This document shows positions 24,051 through 36,468 of a DNA stretch of 64,000 bases, one piece after another. Source of the stretch: Galeruca laticollis (taxonomy: Eukaryota; Arthropoda; Insecta; Coleoptera; Chrysomelidae); contig OY998175.1 in the NCBI GenBank assembly GCA_963921935.1, positions 171,651,262 to 171,715,261 of the forward strand, in the 5' to 3' direction. Position 1 is the first letter of the stretch; each line of letters starts with the position of its first letter. A model generated the notes under the pieces. The model was not told the DNA's origin. It searched no databases and saw only the letters and a program-made list of their open reading frames with translations. The position numbers and the translations under genes were made by a program.

Positions 24051-27000
24051 TACTTACTGATTAGCTATAGCGAGTATGTTATATGAAAATTATTTGGACC
24101 TGTGCGGGCTGTTACATCAGGTTCCTTTTTAGTGAAATTGTCAGTTCTGAAAATGAATAGAAATTTGATTTTTGTAAAGGAGTCTTGTTAGTGTTTTTAC
24201 TTACAGAATGGTATAAGGAAACTCTGTTTTATGAAATATTAATGGATCTGCGGGGCAGTTACATCGGGATTAGTTTTAGTTACATAATCAGAACTGTAAA
24301 TGAAATAAGAAAATTAGATGATTCTTCTAAGTAGGTTTTGCCATTTTTTTACTTACAGTATAGTTGTAGCGAAAACTGCTATATGAAAATTATTTGGACC
24401 TGTGCGGGCTGTTACATCAGGTTCCGTTTTAATGAAATTGTCAGTTCTGAAAATGAATAGAAATTTGATTTTTGTAAAGAAGTCTTGTTAGTGTTTTTAC
24501 TTACAGAATGGTATAAGGAAACTCTGTTTTATGAAATATTAATGGATCTGCGGGGCAGTTACATCGGGATTAGTTTTAGTTACATAATCAGAACTGTAAA
24601 TGAAATAAGAAAATTAGATGATTCTTCTAAGTAGGTTTTGCCATTTTTTTACTTACAGTATAGTTGTAGCGAAAACTGCTATATTAAAATTATTTGGACC
24701 TGTGCAGACAGTTACATCAGGTTCCTTTTTAGTGAAATTGTCAGTTCTGAAAATGAATAGAAATTTGATTTTTGTAAATAAGTCTTGTTAGTGTTTTTAC
24801 TTACGGAATGGTATAAGGAAACTCTGTTTTATGAAATATTAATGGACCTGTGGGGCAGTTACATCGGGATTAGTTTTAGTTACATAATCAGAACTGTAAA
24901 TGAAATAAGAAAATTAGATGATTCTTCTAAGTAGGTTTTGCCATTTTTTTACTTACAGTATAGTTGTAGCGAAAACTGCTATATGAAAATTATTTGGACC
25001 TGTGCGGGCTGTTACATCAGGTTCCGTTTTAATGAAATTGTCAGTTCTGAAAATGAATAGAAATTTGATTTTTGTAAAGAAGTCTTGTTAGTGTTTTTAC
25101 TTACAGAATGGTATAAGGAAACTCTGTTTTATGAAATATTAATGGATCTGCGGGGCAGTTACATCGGGATTAGTTTTAGTTACATAATCAGAACTGTAAA
25201 TGAAATAAGAAAATTAGATGATTCTTCTAAGTAGGTTTTGCCATTTTTTTACTTACAGTATAGTTGTAGCGAAAACTGCTATATTAAAATTATTTGGACC
25301 TGTGCAGACAGTTACATCAGGTTCCTTTTTAGTGAAATTGTCAGTTCTGAAAATGAATAGAAATTTGATTTTTGTAAATAAGTCTTGTTAGTGTTTTTAC
25401 TTACGGAATGGTATAAGGAAACTCTGTTTTATGAAATATTAATGGACCTGTGGGGCAGTTACATCGGGATTAGTTTTAGTTACATAATCAGAACTGTAAA
25501 TGAAATAAGAAAATTAGATGATTCTTCTAAGTAGGTTTTGCCATTTTTTTACTTACAGTATAGTTGTAGCGAAAACTGCTATATGAAAATTATTTGGACC
25601 TGTGCGGGCTGTTACATCAGGTTCCATTTTAATGAAATTGTCAGTTCTGAAAATGAATAGAAATTTGATTTTTGTAAAGAAGTCTTGTTAGTGTTTTTAC
25701 TTACAGAATGGTATAAGGAAACTCTGTTTTATGAAATATTAATGGATCTGCGGGGCAGTTACATCGGGATTAGTTTTAGTTACATAATCAGAACTGTAAA
25801 TGAAATAAGAAAATTAGATGATTCTTCTAAGTAGGTTTTGCCATTTTTTTACTTACAGTATAGTTGTAGCGAAAACTGCTATATTAAAATTATTTGGACC
25901 TGTGCAGACAGTTACATCAGGTTCCTTTTTAGTGAAATTGTCAGTTCTGAAAATGAATAGAAATTTGATTTTTGTAAATAAGTCTTGTTAGTGTTTTTAC
26001 TTACGGAATGGTATAAGGAAACTCTGTTTTATGAAATATTAATGGATCTGTGGGGCAGTTACATCGGGATTAGTTTTAGTTACATAATCAGAACTGTAAA
26101 TGAAATAAGAAAATTAGATGATTCTTCTAAGTAGGTTTTGCCATTTTTTTACTTACAGTATAGTTGTAGCGAAAACTGCTATATGAAAATTATTTGGACC
26201 TGTGCGGGCTGTTACATCAGGTTCCGTTTTAATGAAATTGTCAGTTCTGAAAATGAATAGAAATTTGATTTTTGTAAAGAAGTCTTGTTAGTGTTTTTAC
26301 TTACAGAATGGTATAAGGAAACTCTGTTTTATGAAATATTAATGGATCTGCGGGGCAGTTACATCGGGATTAGTTTTAGTTACATAATCAGAACTGTAAA
26401 TGAAATAAGAAAATTAGATGATTCTTCTAAGTAGGTTTTGCCATTTTTTTACTTACAGTATAGTTGTAGCGAAAACTGCTATATTAAAATTATTTGGACC
26501 TGTGCAGACAGTTACATCAGGTTCCGTTTTAATGAAATTGTCAGTTCTGAAAATGAATAGAAATTTGATTTTTGTAAAGAAGTCTTGTTAGTGTTTTTAC
26601 TTACAGAATGGCATAAGGAAACTCTGTTTTATGAAATATTAATGGATCTGCGGGGCAGTTACATCGGGATTAGTTTTAGTTACATAATCAGAACTGTAAA
26701 TGAAATAAGAAAATTAGATGATTCTTCTAAGTAGGTTTTGCCATTTTTTTACTTACAGTATAGTTGTAGCGAAAACTGCTATATTAAAATTATTTGGACC
26801 TGTGCGGGCTGTTACATCAGGTTCCGTTTTAATGAAATTGTCAGTTCTGAAAATGAATAGAAATTTGATTTTTGTAAAGAAGTCTTGTTAGTGTTTTTAC
26901 TTACAGAATGGTATAAGGAAACTCTGTTTTATGAAATATTAATGGATCTGCGGGGCAGTTACATCGGGATTAGTTTTAGTTACATAATCAGAACTGTAAA

Positions 27001-27060
27001 TGAAATAAGAAAATTAGATGATTCTTCTAAGTAGGTTTTGCCATTTTTTTACTTACAGTA
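24051..27060 (-). repeat. 300-bp dimeric tandem array of exon-like cassettes
   Basis: Ten 300-bp units, each made of two diverged 150-bp monomers (A and B). On the minus strand every monomer has a pyrimidine-rich acceptor ending ACAG or TCAG, an 89-nt (A) or 90-nt (B) body, and a GTAAGTAAAAA donor; for example A at 26993-26905 and B at 26846-26757. B is a symmetric phase-2 exon with no stop (30 codons, PDVTARTG in one version and PDVTVCTG in the other). A carries an in-frame TAA at its 18th full codon. B versions alternate every 300 bp, making a 600-bp higher-order repeat. The monomers are homologous to the last exon (27172-27086) of the gene just upstream. Confidence 0.9.
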
Positions 27061-27117
27061 TAGTCTTGTTTGTGTTTGTACTTACGGATTAGTATCAGGA
27101 CACTGTTTTATTAAAGA

Positions 27118-30100
27118 TTAATGGAGCTGAGGGGCAGTTGCAGCAGGTTTCATATTAGTGAAATTGTCAGTTCTGAAAATGTAAAGAAATTAGATTTTTT
27201 TATAAATAAGTTTTGTTACTATTTTTACTTACGGAGTAGTATCAGCGTCCACATCTAGATTCTGTCTTGCCAGACTTTTCTTTTTCTTATATTCTGATAT
27301 TGCTTGCTTGATATAAGGGGGGTCAATACATTTCTGCCCTTTTCCTATTTGATTTCTGATTATTTCAGGGGCTATACATTCTGTATAGAATTGCTTAAGT
27401 TTCGGAAGCATTTTTTCAGCCCATATTTTTCTATCTATCTCAATTTCTTCTATATACAGATCTATATTATCGCAGACATACACAACAAAGTAACATCTGC
27501 TCCTATTAGTTATATTCAATTGCCCCTGGATCTAAAAACACACATTTTAAATAGTCCCCGCAATATTTTTATCTGTGAAAGTGCCTTTTTGCTCTATCGA
27601 CTGTGTCAAAACTTTCTTTTTTGCACTGGTGCAAAGAAGTTGTTACTTTTTATCATAGACAAAAAGAATGTTTGTTGCACTCAGCATGATTGTAGCTCTT
27701 GACTTTGTCTCGAGCTACAAGCTTCATGCTTCGTTGCAACAAAAATGCACTTTTTGCACCTATTATACAAATAACTACTTTTTAATGTTATTCTTATTTA
27801 TTGTTGGTAAATACATCAAAGTGATTAAATATATTATGTGAAAATGATTTTGAGTTTTTGTTCTTTGGAATAAAGATATCATGTTTATACCTGATAATAG
27901 TAATTGTGATTCCGCTTAAGTTGAATTTTATTGTTGTGTTTTTCCAGACAAATTTTGTTCTTCATGAGGTCAATTATTTCGCTTATTGTATTTGTTTGTA
28001 AATTCAGTTTTGATGCAGAGTGGAGGCATTTTATTTCAAGTAGTGCATCATCACCTACAAGCCCTAAAATATTTTATCAATAAATGTATGTCATTTAATA
28101 TGCAAAAAGAATTTATAGCACATGGTAATTATTTGTTATGTTAAATATATTTACCATCAGGAGAAGCACCTAGAAAACCGTGTTGAACATCTACCCACAA
28201 TCCTGAATCAACCACCACAATATTTCGTACTTGTTCAAAAATGCTCTTAGCCACTTTTTCCTTAAGAATTCCATACTCCATTGCCTCCGTCATACAATAA
28301 GTCTTTTTAAGAACAGTTTTAACAAGAGAATGACAAGGTGTATTTGTTTTTCTCTTAACAACCTGTCCAAAGAGAGAAGCAGTCAATCTTAATTTTCTTT
28401 GATTTTCATATTCATCATTTCCAAACTGCCCTACAGATTCTGCTTGTATGCGGTCTCTTTGGCTAACTGTTACCTAAAAAATGTTCAATTAATATATCTG
28501 TTAGCCTAATATAAGTAGTTACAACTACTTAAAATCATTTTGACTTACTTGTAATCTTTGCATGATTTCAACCACTTCCTGTTTCATCATTTCTGGGTTT
28601 TCAGGTTGTTCAGCATTTGGTCCATAATCTACATTTGTGGTATTTTTTCTCTTTTTAACTAGTGCTTCTTCACCTGATGGTTCAGTTGTGGTAGTATGAA
28701 AAAGTGTTTTGCGACACTTTTTCTTTTCGTGAACATTTGCCTGGTGGGAGAGAAATTTTTTGAAATGTTGACCAGGGGAGCATCCAGTCACATTTTTGTA
28801 GGGACTTGTGTGCCACCCAATATGTGCATTATGCCTCAGACCTGACAGTTGGACTCTTCTTTGATATGACCCCCTTTGTACAAGATTCAATCTCTTTCCT
28901 TCATTAAATCTTGCTACAATATTCATGAACCTTTCTGCTTTATTGTTGTTTTGGTTTTCTATCAGCAGGTGTGATTTTCTTGCAAGAAGGTCCAGTGCTC
29001 CTAAAATAAATAATACGAATAGCAATTCCTTATATAAAAACATAAAAAACCATTTACCATTCAGGTGATCAAATATGGACGTTGACTGCAGCTGTGGAAT
29101 CATATTGTCAGTAATGTCTCCCACAGAATTGCACGTACCAGGACGGCATGATGAGTGATTTCCAAATACATGGTGCAGCCCATTTCTCAAATCATGTTTC
29201 AAGAGATCGATGTTTGGAAATTCTTGATTGGCATGTTCGTATATTGAAGTTTTTGCTCGTTTTATTAAGACCTCAATCTTTTTCATAGTAACTAGTTTTC
29301 TTCCTGCTAGTGTAATCCTGGTATCTTTTTTTATTTCCCTAAGGCGTTTTCCATAATTTTTTAAGACGTGGTTCGTACATTCAATTTTTTTAACGTCGCT
29401 TCCATAACTTACTTTTTCTATAATATTCTTGTATACACTGGAGTCACCGTCCGCTATAAATTTACAATACCTCACACCATGCATGTTTTCACTGCAGTTA
29501 AATCCTTCCACAACCATATCAGCTTCCATTGCAGGAGCCGATTCATCCCAATTTTTGTAGCAGATGTGTTTTTTTACAACTACATTGCCTTTGGAAGCTC
29601 TGGCACATATAGCACAAAACTTATTTCTTACAGCTATAAATAGTACTTGGCCTGTATATTTTCCAATTATAGCTACCATACCAGATAGTGCATTATAGTT
29701 TGTCCCATATGATCGTTTACTCCAAGAACTATCCACATACACTGTGATCCAAGGTGTGCCATCTAAACAAAGTTGTCCATTTTCTGTAGCCCTCTCTTTT
29801 TCTTCCATACTAGCCCTTTCCATGGATCTTACAAGAGAGGCTTCCCATTCCTAAAACGATTTTGAACATGATAATCTCATATTTTACGTACCTAAGATAT
29901 TACATGTTTTATCTATTTATGCTTAAAAGTATATTTACCTTTCCCAGTTCATTTTCTATATTGTAATATAAGTTCGAGCTCATAGTAGGTATATCCATGC
30001 ATGCCAACATTTCTGTTGTATGCGAGTATGTGGACCCCGCAGCCAAAGTTCCCCATACTGCTCCAATATTTACTACAGATTTTTTTCTATTTGGATTTTC

Positions 30101-30756
30101 TGTGTCGTATTTGTATTCTCTCGAACATATTGAACATTTAAAGACTATTGTACTAGTCAATCCATTGCCCCGTCTGCGTTCTTCTTTAATACTGAGCATG
30201 CCCAGTGTACATATTCTGGAGTGATTGTACTGTAGTCGTGTAGCCCAATCTAACACATACCCTAGCTCTACAATCCTATTTCCAGTAATCGGATTTTCAG
30301 GCTTAGGTTCTACTTCATATTCCAACTGATGTGCCATTATTCTAAAAAAATCATTATTCTATTATTTTTAAAATTAACTGTTTCGAAAAGCAATTTTAAG
30401 AGGTTTACTTGAGAATAGCTACTTGGAAATAAGAAAATATTTTGTTAAGCAACTTACTGTTCATATTCATCTGATGAAATTATCCCAGGTTCTTCACTTT
30501 TTTGTTGTGATGAAGATTCTTCAAAATTATCATCATCCATATCTGTTGTTGGGCTGTCGTCTTCAACAACGATTATTATCTCCTCTTCTTGGGCGTCCTG
30601 TAGTGGAATGTCTTCTTGGGCGTCCTGTAGTTGAGTGTTCTCTTCTCCAACTTCTTGTAGTTCAAATTCCTTTGTTACGTCGTCCTGTAGCTGAATGTCC
30701 TCTTGGCAAGCATCTTGTGGAAAGTCCTCTTCCCAAGTGTCCTGTAGAATTTCCAT
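27118..30756 (-). CDS. Mutator-like domain plus YqaJ nuclease protein, eight exons
   Basis: Exons by eye: 30756-30458 (part of one beginning at 30985), 30341-29939, 29850-29058, 29000-28549, 28473-28155, 28063-27891, 27531-27233 and 27172-27118 (stop); all introns are GT-AG and the joined frame is open for 930 residues. The N-terminus is acidic with LQD repeats. From about residue 245, DGTPWITVYVDSSWSKRSYG and C-x2-C opens the Mutator-like domain known from arthropod proteins. The C-terminal third is a YqaJ/lambda-exonuclease-type nuclease: LTASLFG, GASPDG (Asp near 754), LLEIKC (765-768) and YYYQ-IQGQLN, the D-ExK catalytic set being intact. Such proteins are transposon-associated; whether this one is mobile or domesticated is unknown, as no terminal repeats were found. 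The upstream exon has an in-frame TAG at 30778-30780, so ATG 30756 is used. Confidence 0.8.
27560..27765. repeat. Imperfect inverted repeat in intron of the YqaJ gene
   Basis: TTGTTGCACTCAGCATGA...TTGTAGCTC and its inverted partner around GAGCTACAAG...TGCAACAA (27671-27742) pair around a 13-nt loop, with TTGCACTGGTGCAA just outside. Probably a small MITE in the 27890-27532 intron. Confidence 0.45.
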
Positions 30757-31379
30757 TTCTCCGGTCTCTTGTAGTTGCTATTCCTCTTCTTCGTTGTCCT
30801 GTACTTGATTGTCCTCTTCTACAGCATCCTGTAGTTGAACGTCCTTTTCTCTGGCACCCTGCAGTTCATTGTTCTCTTCTCCGACACTATGTAGTCCAAT
30901 GTCCTCTTCTCTGAACTCTTCTTGAAATTTCCCTACTTTGATCTCCTGTAAGTCTTCTTCTAGGGGTTTTGTCTTTTCTTTTGGCCTAAATAATGAAAAT
31001 AATTTATTTTATTCTCTCGTTATAAACAGCTTGCCTGAAAGATAATAGATTGAGAGCTAGGGAATCCTACATCTAATGGATGTCCTGTAAGGACAACTCC
31101 TGACAGGTGAGTCAAAAGTGGTGTGTGTATTTTGCAGCTACACAAAACCGGGGGTCAAAAATTAATATAAATTATAAAAAAACTATATACTATTTAAAAA
31201 TCCAAATTTGTTGAAAGATAATTTTATTGAATCTGAAGGACCTGTAATTTATTTTTAATATAATTTTCACTTCCTTAAATTGTTTTATTAAATTGATAAT
31301 CAAATGATAAGACATTTTGAGAACATGTTTGCATAAATAACAGAAAAATACAAGAGTAAAGTCTCCCTATGGTGAGGGT

Positions 31380-31860
31380 TAAAATTTTAAACATGCATGC
31401 TCTTTACATCCATGTATAATTTTTTTGATTTGGATCATATATAACAAAGTTACAAGGGTAAGAAAATCACATTTTTCAGAATTTAGGTGGCTGTAGCAGA
31501 CAAACGGTTGAAAATCAAGAAATACGACTTCCATGTCCCTAACTTCTCAGGTTCTATTCTATGACACAAGAAAATATCAGATACAGGGTGGTCAAAAATA
31601 AGTGGTTTTCGATCGCCCTGTGATAAAAGTTTTTTCATGTTATAGCATAGAACTTGAAAAGTTAGGGTAGGGACATGGAAGTCGTATTTCTTGATTTTCA
31701 ACCCTTTGTCTGCTACAGTCACTCAAATTCAAAAAAATGTAATTTTCTTATCCTTGTAACTTTGTTAGTAATTATCCAAATTAAAAAAAAAATTGAACAT
31801 GGATGGAAAGGGCTTGCAAAACCCTTAGGAACAAGGTGTCGCAGGACCCCCTATCTCATT
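31380..31860. repeat. Fold-back repeat with arms over 100 bp
   Basis: ATACGACTTCCATGTCCCTA (31530-31549) pairs with its complement near 31667-31686, and the pairing continues outward through TAACAAAGTTACAAGG and CATCCATGT to about 31400 and 31810. The core between arms is about 100 bp. No coding content. Confidence 0.8.
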
Positions 31861-32493
31861 TGCAATTTTCAGGGTTGTCATAATTCGAAGTGATTGAAAG
31901 GAGGGTGTTATATTTTCATACTAAAAATTGGCAAATTAAGGAGAAAAAATTTAAAGCATTTACTATTTTTACGGTAAATCCGAAAAATAAAATAAAATGA
32001 TGTCACATTTTCGAACGAACATCCAGTGTGTCACGTGTAAATGTTTAGAATAAATTTCTTTTTCCTGTAAAATATAAAAGTTATTGATAATACTTCACGA
32101 CCGAAGTCTTTTTAGAATTCGAAATTTAAAAATAAAATCGCGTACAAATGACACAATTTCAATAACGTTTAGGTCCTCTTTGATATGGTAAAATAATGAA
32201 GTTCTTTCGTGTACTTACTCTATGTTGAGAAAAAATACCTGGTCTGTCAACACACCAATACCAGACTTTGATTTTTTTACTAAATGCATTTTGAAACATA
32301 GTAAAATTGCCGGTAAAAATCGTCAAAATATTTTGTTACTCCTTATACTTTTTACCTATATAGGTTGGTACTACTATATAAAAGCCAAAGATTTTTTACT
32401 CACTGTAACTTTGTTTTTGCCTTCTTGTTCCGTTTTTTGTTCCTGCACTTTTCTCGCGCCATACTAAGTATAATGCTAAAAAAACTAAAAAAA

Positions 32494-32611
32494 GGTGTCT
32501 CTTTCACCAAGGGAGGGTTCACAATAATGAGAATCGAGAGATAGTGTCCTTTTCACCAATGAAGATACCACAATATCGCAATAAAAATAATAAAATGGTG
32601 TTCTTTTCACC
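32494..32611. repeat. Three copies of a GGTGTYCTTTTCACC motif
   Basis: Near-identical 15-mers at 32494-32508, 32543-32557 and 32597-32611, each with GGTG/CACC ends, spaced 49 and 54 bp. Function unknown. Confidence 0.6.
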
Positions 32612-33529
32612 TTATAGGCAATACAAAACTAAGTATAACACTAACAAAGTATGCTGAAACAATCGGTAACGACCAAATAAATACTCCCCGTGTTGTGCTA
32701 TCTTGAGCCAATCGAATTTGTTCGTTTTTTGCAACAAAAAACGTAAATGTTTAGAATTTACATAGTTGCCAGAGATAGAAACATAATGTTTAATTTAGTA
32801 ATCTAGTTATGGTAACGAGAACATAATAATGAAAAACCTACAATTATCTGAAATAAAACAATAACAAAATATAAGCACACATTTACCTGATATATCTCTA
32901 TTTTGGAAACCCAAAAATTAGTCACAATTTACCTTATGGCTAATACGCAAATACACTACGAAGTCGAAAATCGAATTTTGAAAACATAAGATACCTAACA
33001 TACAGGTAAAATGCTCACTATATAGATATTGCAAGTTCCTGAATATACCTAATAATCTTATGACGTGCATAGTTTTTCTTGTTAAAAAATATTGCTTTTT
33101 TCTCTTTGTTTGAGGATCTTCGTATAACTTGGCAACATCGGTTATAAATGTCGCAATAATATCTATCATGAAATTGGTCATTTATATACACTCCAGAGGC
33201 TGTACCGTGCTAACAAACTGAAATTTCTCCAAAAATGTGATACTTCAAGTACCATAGCACTCGTTCTACTGTCTCTGAGGATCTGTGAGATATCCTGAAT
33301 AATATTCAGTCATAAAATTGGTGACTTGTTGCACTTCGGGGGCTGTATCGAGTTATACAGATAGGATTTTTTTCTAAAAACCATTTTTTTGTGTTGTTCT
33401 TGCTGAAAAACGTAAAAACAACTCAAAAAATCCAAAATTCCAACTTTTTTTTGGGTAAACCAATACTTTTCTCGCATATTAGATGGGTTGGATGGAAAAG
33501 TAATAATACCAATATAATGTATTATATAA

Positions 33530-33600
33530 AAACAAAAAAAATATTTACCATTCAGGTGATCACACATATGTGTATCTGTCGTGGAAAAAAGAAAATGAAC
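33530..33600 (-). pseudogene. Tiny fragment of a second Mutator/YqaJ gene copy
   Basis: ATTTACCATTCAGGTGATCA (33543-33562) repeats the exon-3 end and donor of the 27-31 kb gene (29051-29070), giving DHLNG|GTAAAT again, with a similar T-rich intron start. No other part was found. Confidence 0.5.
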
Positions 33601-34954
33601 CAACTATTTTTTTGTGTAATGAAGGAAAAATGTTTCATTTCCAATCTCCACAACACATATGATCAATCTTTGCAAACAAGGTAGAAGCAAACGTGTACAT
33701 GTTGATTGTATGTTTGATTTTGTACTGTATATATCGATCTCCCCACAATATATACTATAATTTGTCATTACAGATCTTTCGCTTTAAATTTTTTATTAGT
33801 TGTTATAGTTGCTTTGTAAGTTTTTTAAAAGTTTGCTATTTTAAATTGAAATTCCTCAGTGTACCTTATTTTCCTCTTTCTATTAAATGTTAAGCATTGT
33901 ATTACAAGTAAATATTTCTTTGTATAATAAATTTGGAAACTCTTTGTTTATATTATTTGTTTCTAGATAAAATTGAATATATTTACACATGTAGTTGAAA
34001 AAAGAGCCTACATGTCAAATAAAATTTGAAAGCAACCAACAGAAACTCTGAATATGATTAGATTGAGGTAAAGTTGTGACACGACGCTCTGTGTTTTCAG
34101 ACATTATGTAAATTTGCAACTTTTCCGCAGTTTAATTTTCTTAGCATGAAACAAACAGAAATGTATAATTATGAAAACATTTTATTATGTTAATATAAAT
34201 GGTACAAATTTTGAAAGATAGAATGTTTTTTAATATGTATTACATTTATGAAACTCTTAAATAATCAAAAAGCTACACTCAAATTGAAATTTTGTTTGGA
34301 TCCGTGTATATATTATAATATTCTCTTATCTATGCACAGCTGGGCTGGCAACATAAAAAACAGAGATAAGCATAAATCACCCATGGAGATAAGGTTTCTG
34401 CGCTCGCAACCAGTCGAAATATTTAAAATCAAAACATTCGAACAGAGATGCGTTTCTTTGAACCATCAAGAGTGGAAAGACAGAGAGAGAAAATATGTTG
34501 AATAAGTAAAAGCCGATTCAGTACTAGTATCGACATCTATCGTAAATATTTTGAACCAAATAATCACTAAATTAGTAACTAGTATTGTGTAGGTTTTTAG
34601 GTTTATATACCTGTGAGGAGGCCCCTCTTAAAATTCATTGTACTGTTTCAACAGTTGGGAATCATAATTATACAGGGTCATACACAGATAATCCACGAAA
34701 TATTCAATTTCGTAAGACCGGAAATTGACACATGCAAATATCTTGGTCAGACGACAGCCGGTTTACCTTTATATATACTACCCGGGGATCATCTAAGGGG
34801 TTTACTCAGCACTTTTGACATATCGAAAATTTGTATAAATTATAAACAAAAAATGTCCATTTTGTTATTTCTTTTTGAAACTTATATATTGGTATGTTTT
34901 GCGCCGGCACTCTAGAATTCACAAAGTATAGTTTATTTTTTTTTGAAGTGAAAC

Positions 34955-34980
34955 CAAAGAATACACCAACGTATTCTTTG
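34955..34980. other. 26-bp palindromic insertion with 7-bp duplication (scar d)
   Basis: Arms CAAAGAATAC/GTATTCTTTG, loop ACCAAC. GTGAAAC is repeated at 34948-34954 and 34981-34987. Confidence 0.75.
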
Positions 34981-35131
34981 GTGAAACTTCTAATGCGACT
35001 TCCAATAAGGTTGCGTTAAACGTTTAACGCTACCATGGAGGGGGTATGAAAACACTGTTGCGTTCATATACGTAATCGATCAACGCTCCTGGGGAGGGGG
35101 AATAGAAAGAGACAGAGTGATAGTGAATACG

Positions 35132-35151
35132 CAATGACTAAATAGTCATTG
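35132..35151. other. 20-bp palindromic insertion with 8-bp duplication (scar e)
   Basis: Arms CAATGACTA/TAGTCATTG, loop AA. TGAATACG is repeated at 35124-35131 and 35152-35159. Confidence 0.9.
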
Positions 35152-35653
35152 TGAATACGTGACACTCGAAACTCGAACGCATCGTAGGGTGTATTCAGGG
35201 GTTGTTCACTTTTTAGTTCTGACTAACAACTACTAAGCGCTGCTGTTCCGCAGTTGGTAATAAATTATATTTTATTGTTGGTAAAATCTGCTGTTTTCGA
35301 TATCACGGTGGTTCCGTGTCGATCTTAACCAATAGGTTTGTTTTCACATGCAATCAGAAATATGTTTCTGATAGCTTTCAAACTACTTATACTGCGCATG
35401 TCATGTAAGACAAAAATCCATAACAGGTTTGTGATTTTTGTGGAAACACTGGACTAGAACGTATTACTGGTTGCATAGGCATTCTTCTTCTTTTTCTTTG
35501 CTTTTAAGAAATATCCTTATGAAACTAACCTTACTTTATTTCCACAAATTTTCATTATTTATTTAATATTTTTTACACCATAACACTAGCGCTAAATAAC
35601 ACCATTACTCACCACTATAATTAAGTACAATTTTAATCTTCTTGTGTTAGAAA

Positions 35654-36468
35654 ATGGATAAAAGAAGTAAGTATATTGAAACATCTTTTAAAATGATTTA
35701 ACATAAGACTACATTATTTTTTAAGGGAGCGTACCTCATGAATTAAATGAATTTATTATTATTAACGTTGAACCTGACGATACATCTGTTTCAAGACAAT
35801 CAGACCTATGGACCTGGACAACTAATAATACAAAAAGAATGATTGATATTTATGCTGAATTAAAGCCTAAATTAGGTACTCATGCAATAAAAAATATGAA
35901 AAGATTGTGGGAACTTATCGCTGAAAAAATGAATGGGCCGGTAACACCAGCACAGTGTGAAAATAAGTGGAGAGTATTGGAAAGGGCCTACAAAAAATAT
36001 ATAGATAATCAAAAAAGTACTGGTAGTGGTAGAAAGTTTTTTGAATATGCAGAAGAGATGGACTTGATATTTAAAGGGAAAAAAAATGTGCAGCCTATTT
36101 TATTACTCTCTGACACTACAAAAGATGATATTCCAAATTTAGTAGAGGATGACTTAGACAGTGTTAGTGAAACTGATTTAATTAAACCATCATCTTCTAA
36201 AAAAGTAGAACCTGAAGTAAAACAAAAAGAAACGCCTTTTCGAATCAAGCATAATCGGACTAGGCAAAGAAGCAATCCAGTGTTAAATAGGAATATTACT
36301 TTGGAGAAAATGGGACAGGATAGAAAAGAATATTACAATGCACGCATTGAACAAGAAACGGAAAAGGTAAATCTTTTGAAACAAAGAAATGCTTTGCTAT
36401 CAGAAAAAAATCAAATTCTGAAGAACAAGATCTGCTCACTCAGTTTAAATAGACCAAATTTGGAATAA
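35654..36468 (+). CDS. Harbinger Myb/SANT-like DNA-binding accessory protein
   Basis: Exon 1 35654-35666, a 59-bp GT-AG intron, exon 2 35726-36468; 251 residues, no lesions. The Myb/SANT-like trihelix spans about residues 33-95: DLWTWTTNNT, MKRLWELIAEKM, CENKWRVLERAYKKY, with the spaced tryptophans of this fold. The middle is acidic and serine-rich, the end a Lys/Glu coiled-coil-like helix (EQETEKVNLLKQRNALLSEK). In Harbinger elements this protein binds the transposase, aids its nuclear import and recognises the ends. The short first exon supplies the ATG; the next in-frame Met (35839) would start inside the domain and is less likely. Confidence 0.88.

Larger units (their letters stand above)
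31870..34940. other. Mostly unassigned AT-rich sequence
   Basis: Apart from the entries above, I see only a diverged pair of about 130-bp repeats (GGCTGTACCGTGCTAAC at 33200 and GGCTGTATCGAGTTATAC at 33341) and short ORFs without recognisable motifs, such as 34248-34505. Confidence 0.4.

Noticed and set aside
24051..27060. CRISPR array
   Set aside because: Units are 300 bp of continuous repeat without unique spacers, in a eukaryotic genome.
30423..30914. 163-codon plus-strand repeat ORF
   Set aside because: Antisense shadow of the acidic LQD-repeat exon.
32725..32745. CGTTTTTTG/CAAAAAACG hairpin as another scar
   Set aside because: Flanks match at only about 5 of 8 positions, within chance for AT-rich sequence.
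34248..34505. 85-codon plus-strand ORF as a gene
   Set aside because: No domain, no splice context and no neighbour to support it; could not be distinguished from a chance frame.
35018..35035. Perfect palindrome GCGTTAAACGTTTAACGC as another scar
   Set aside because: No flanking direct duplication and no CA/TG ends.
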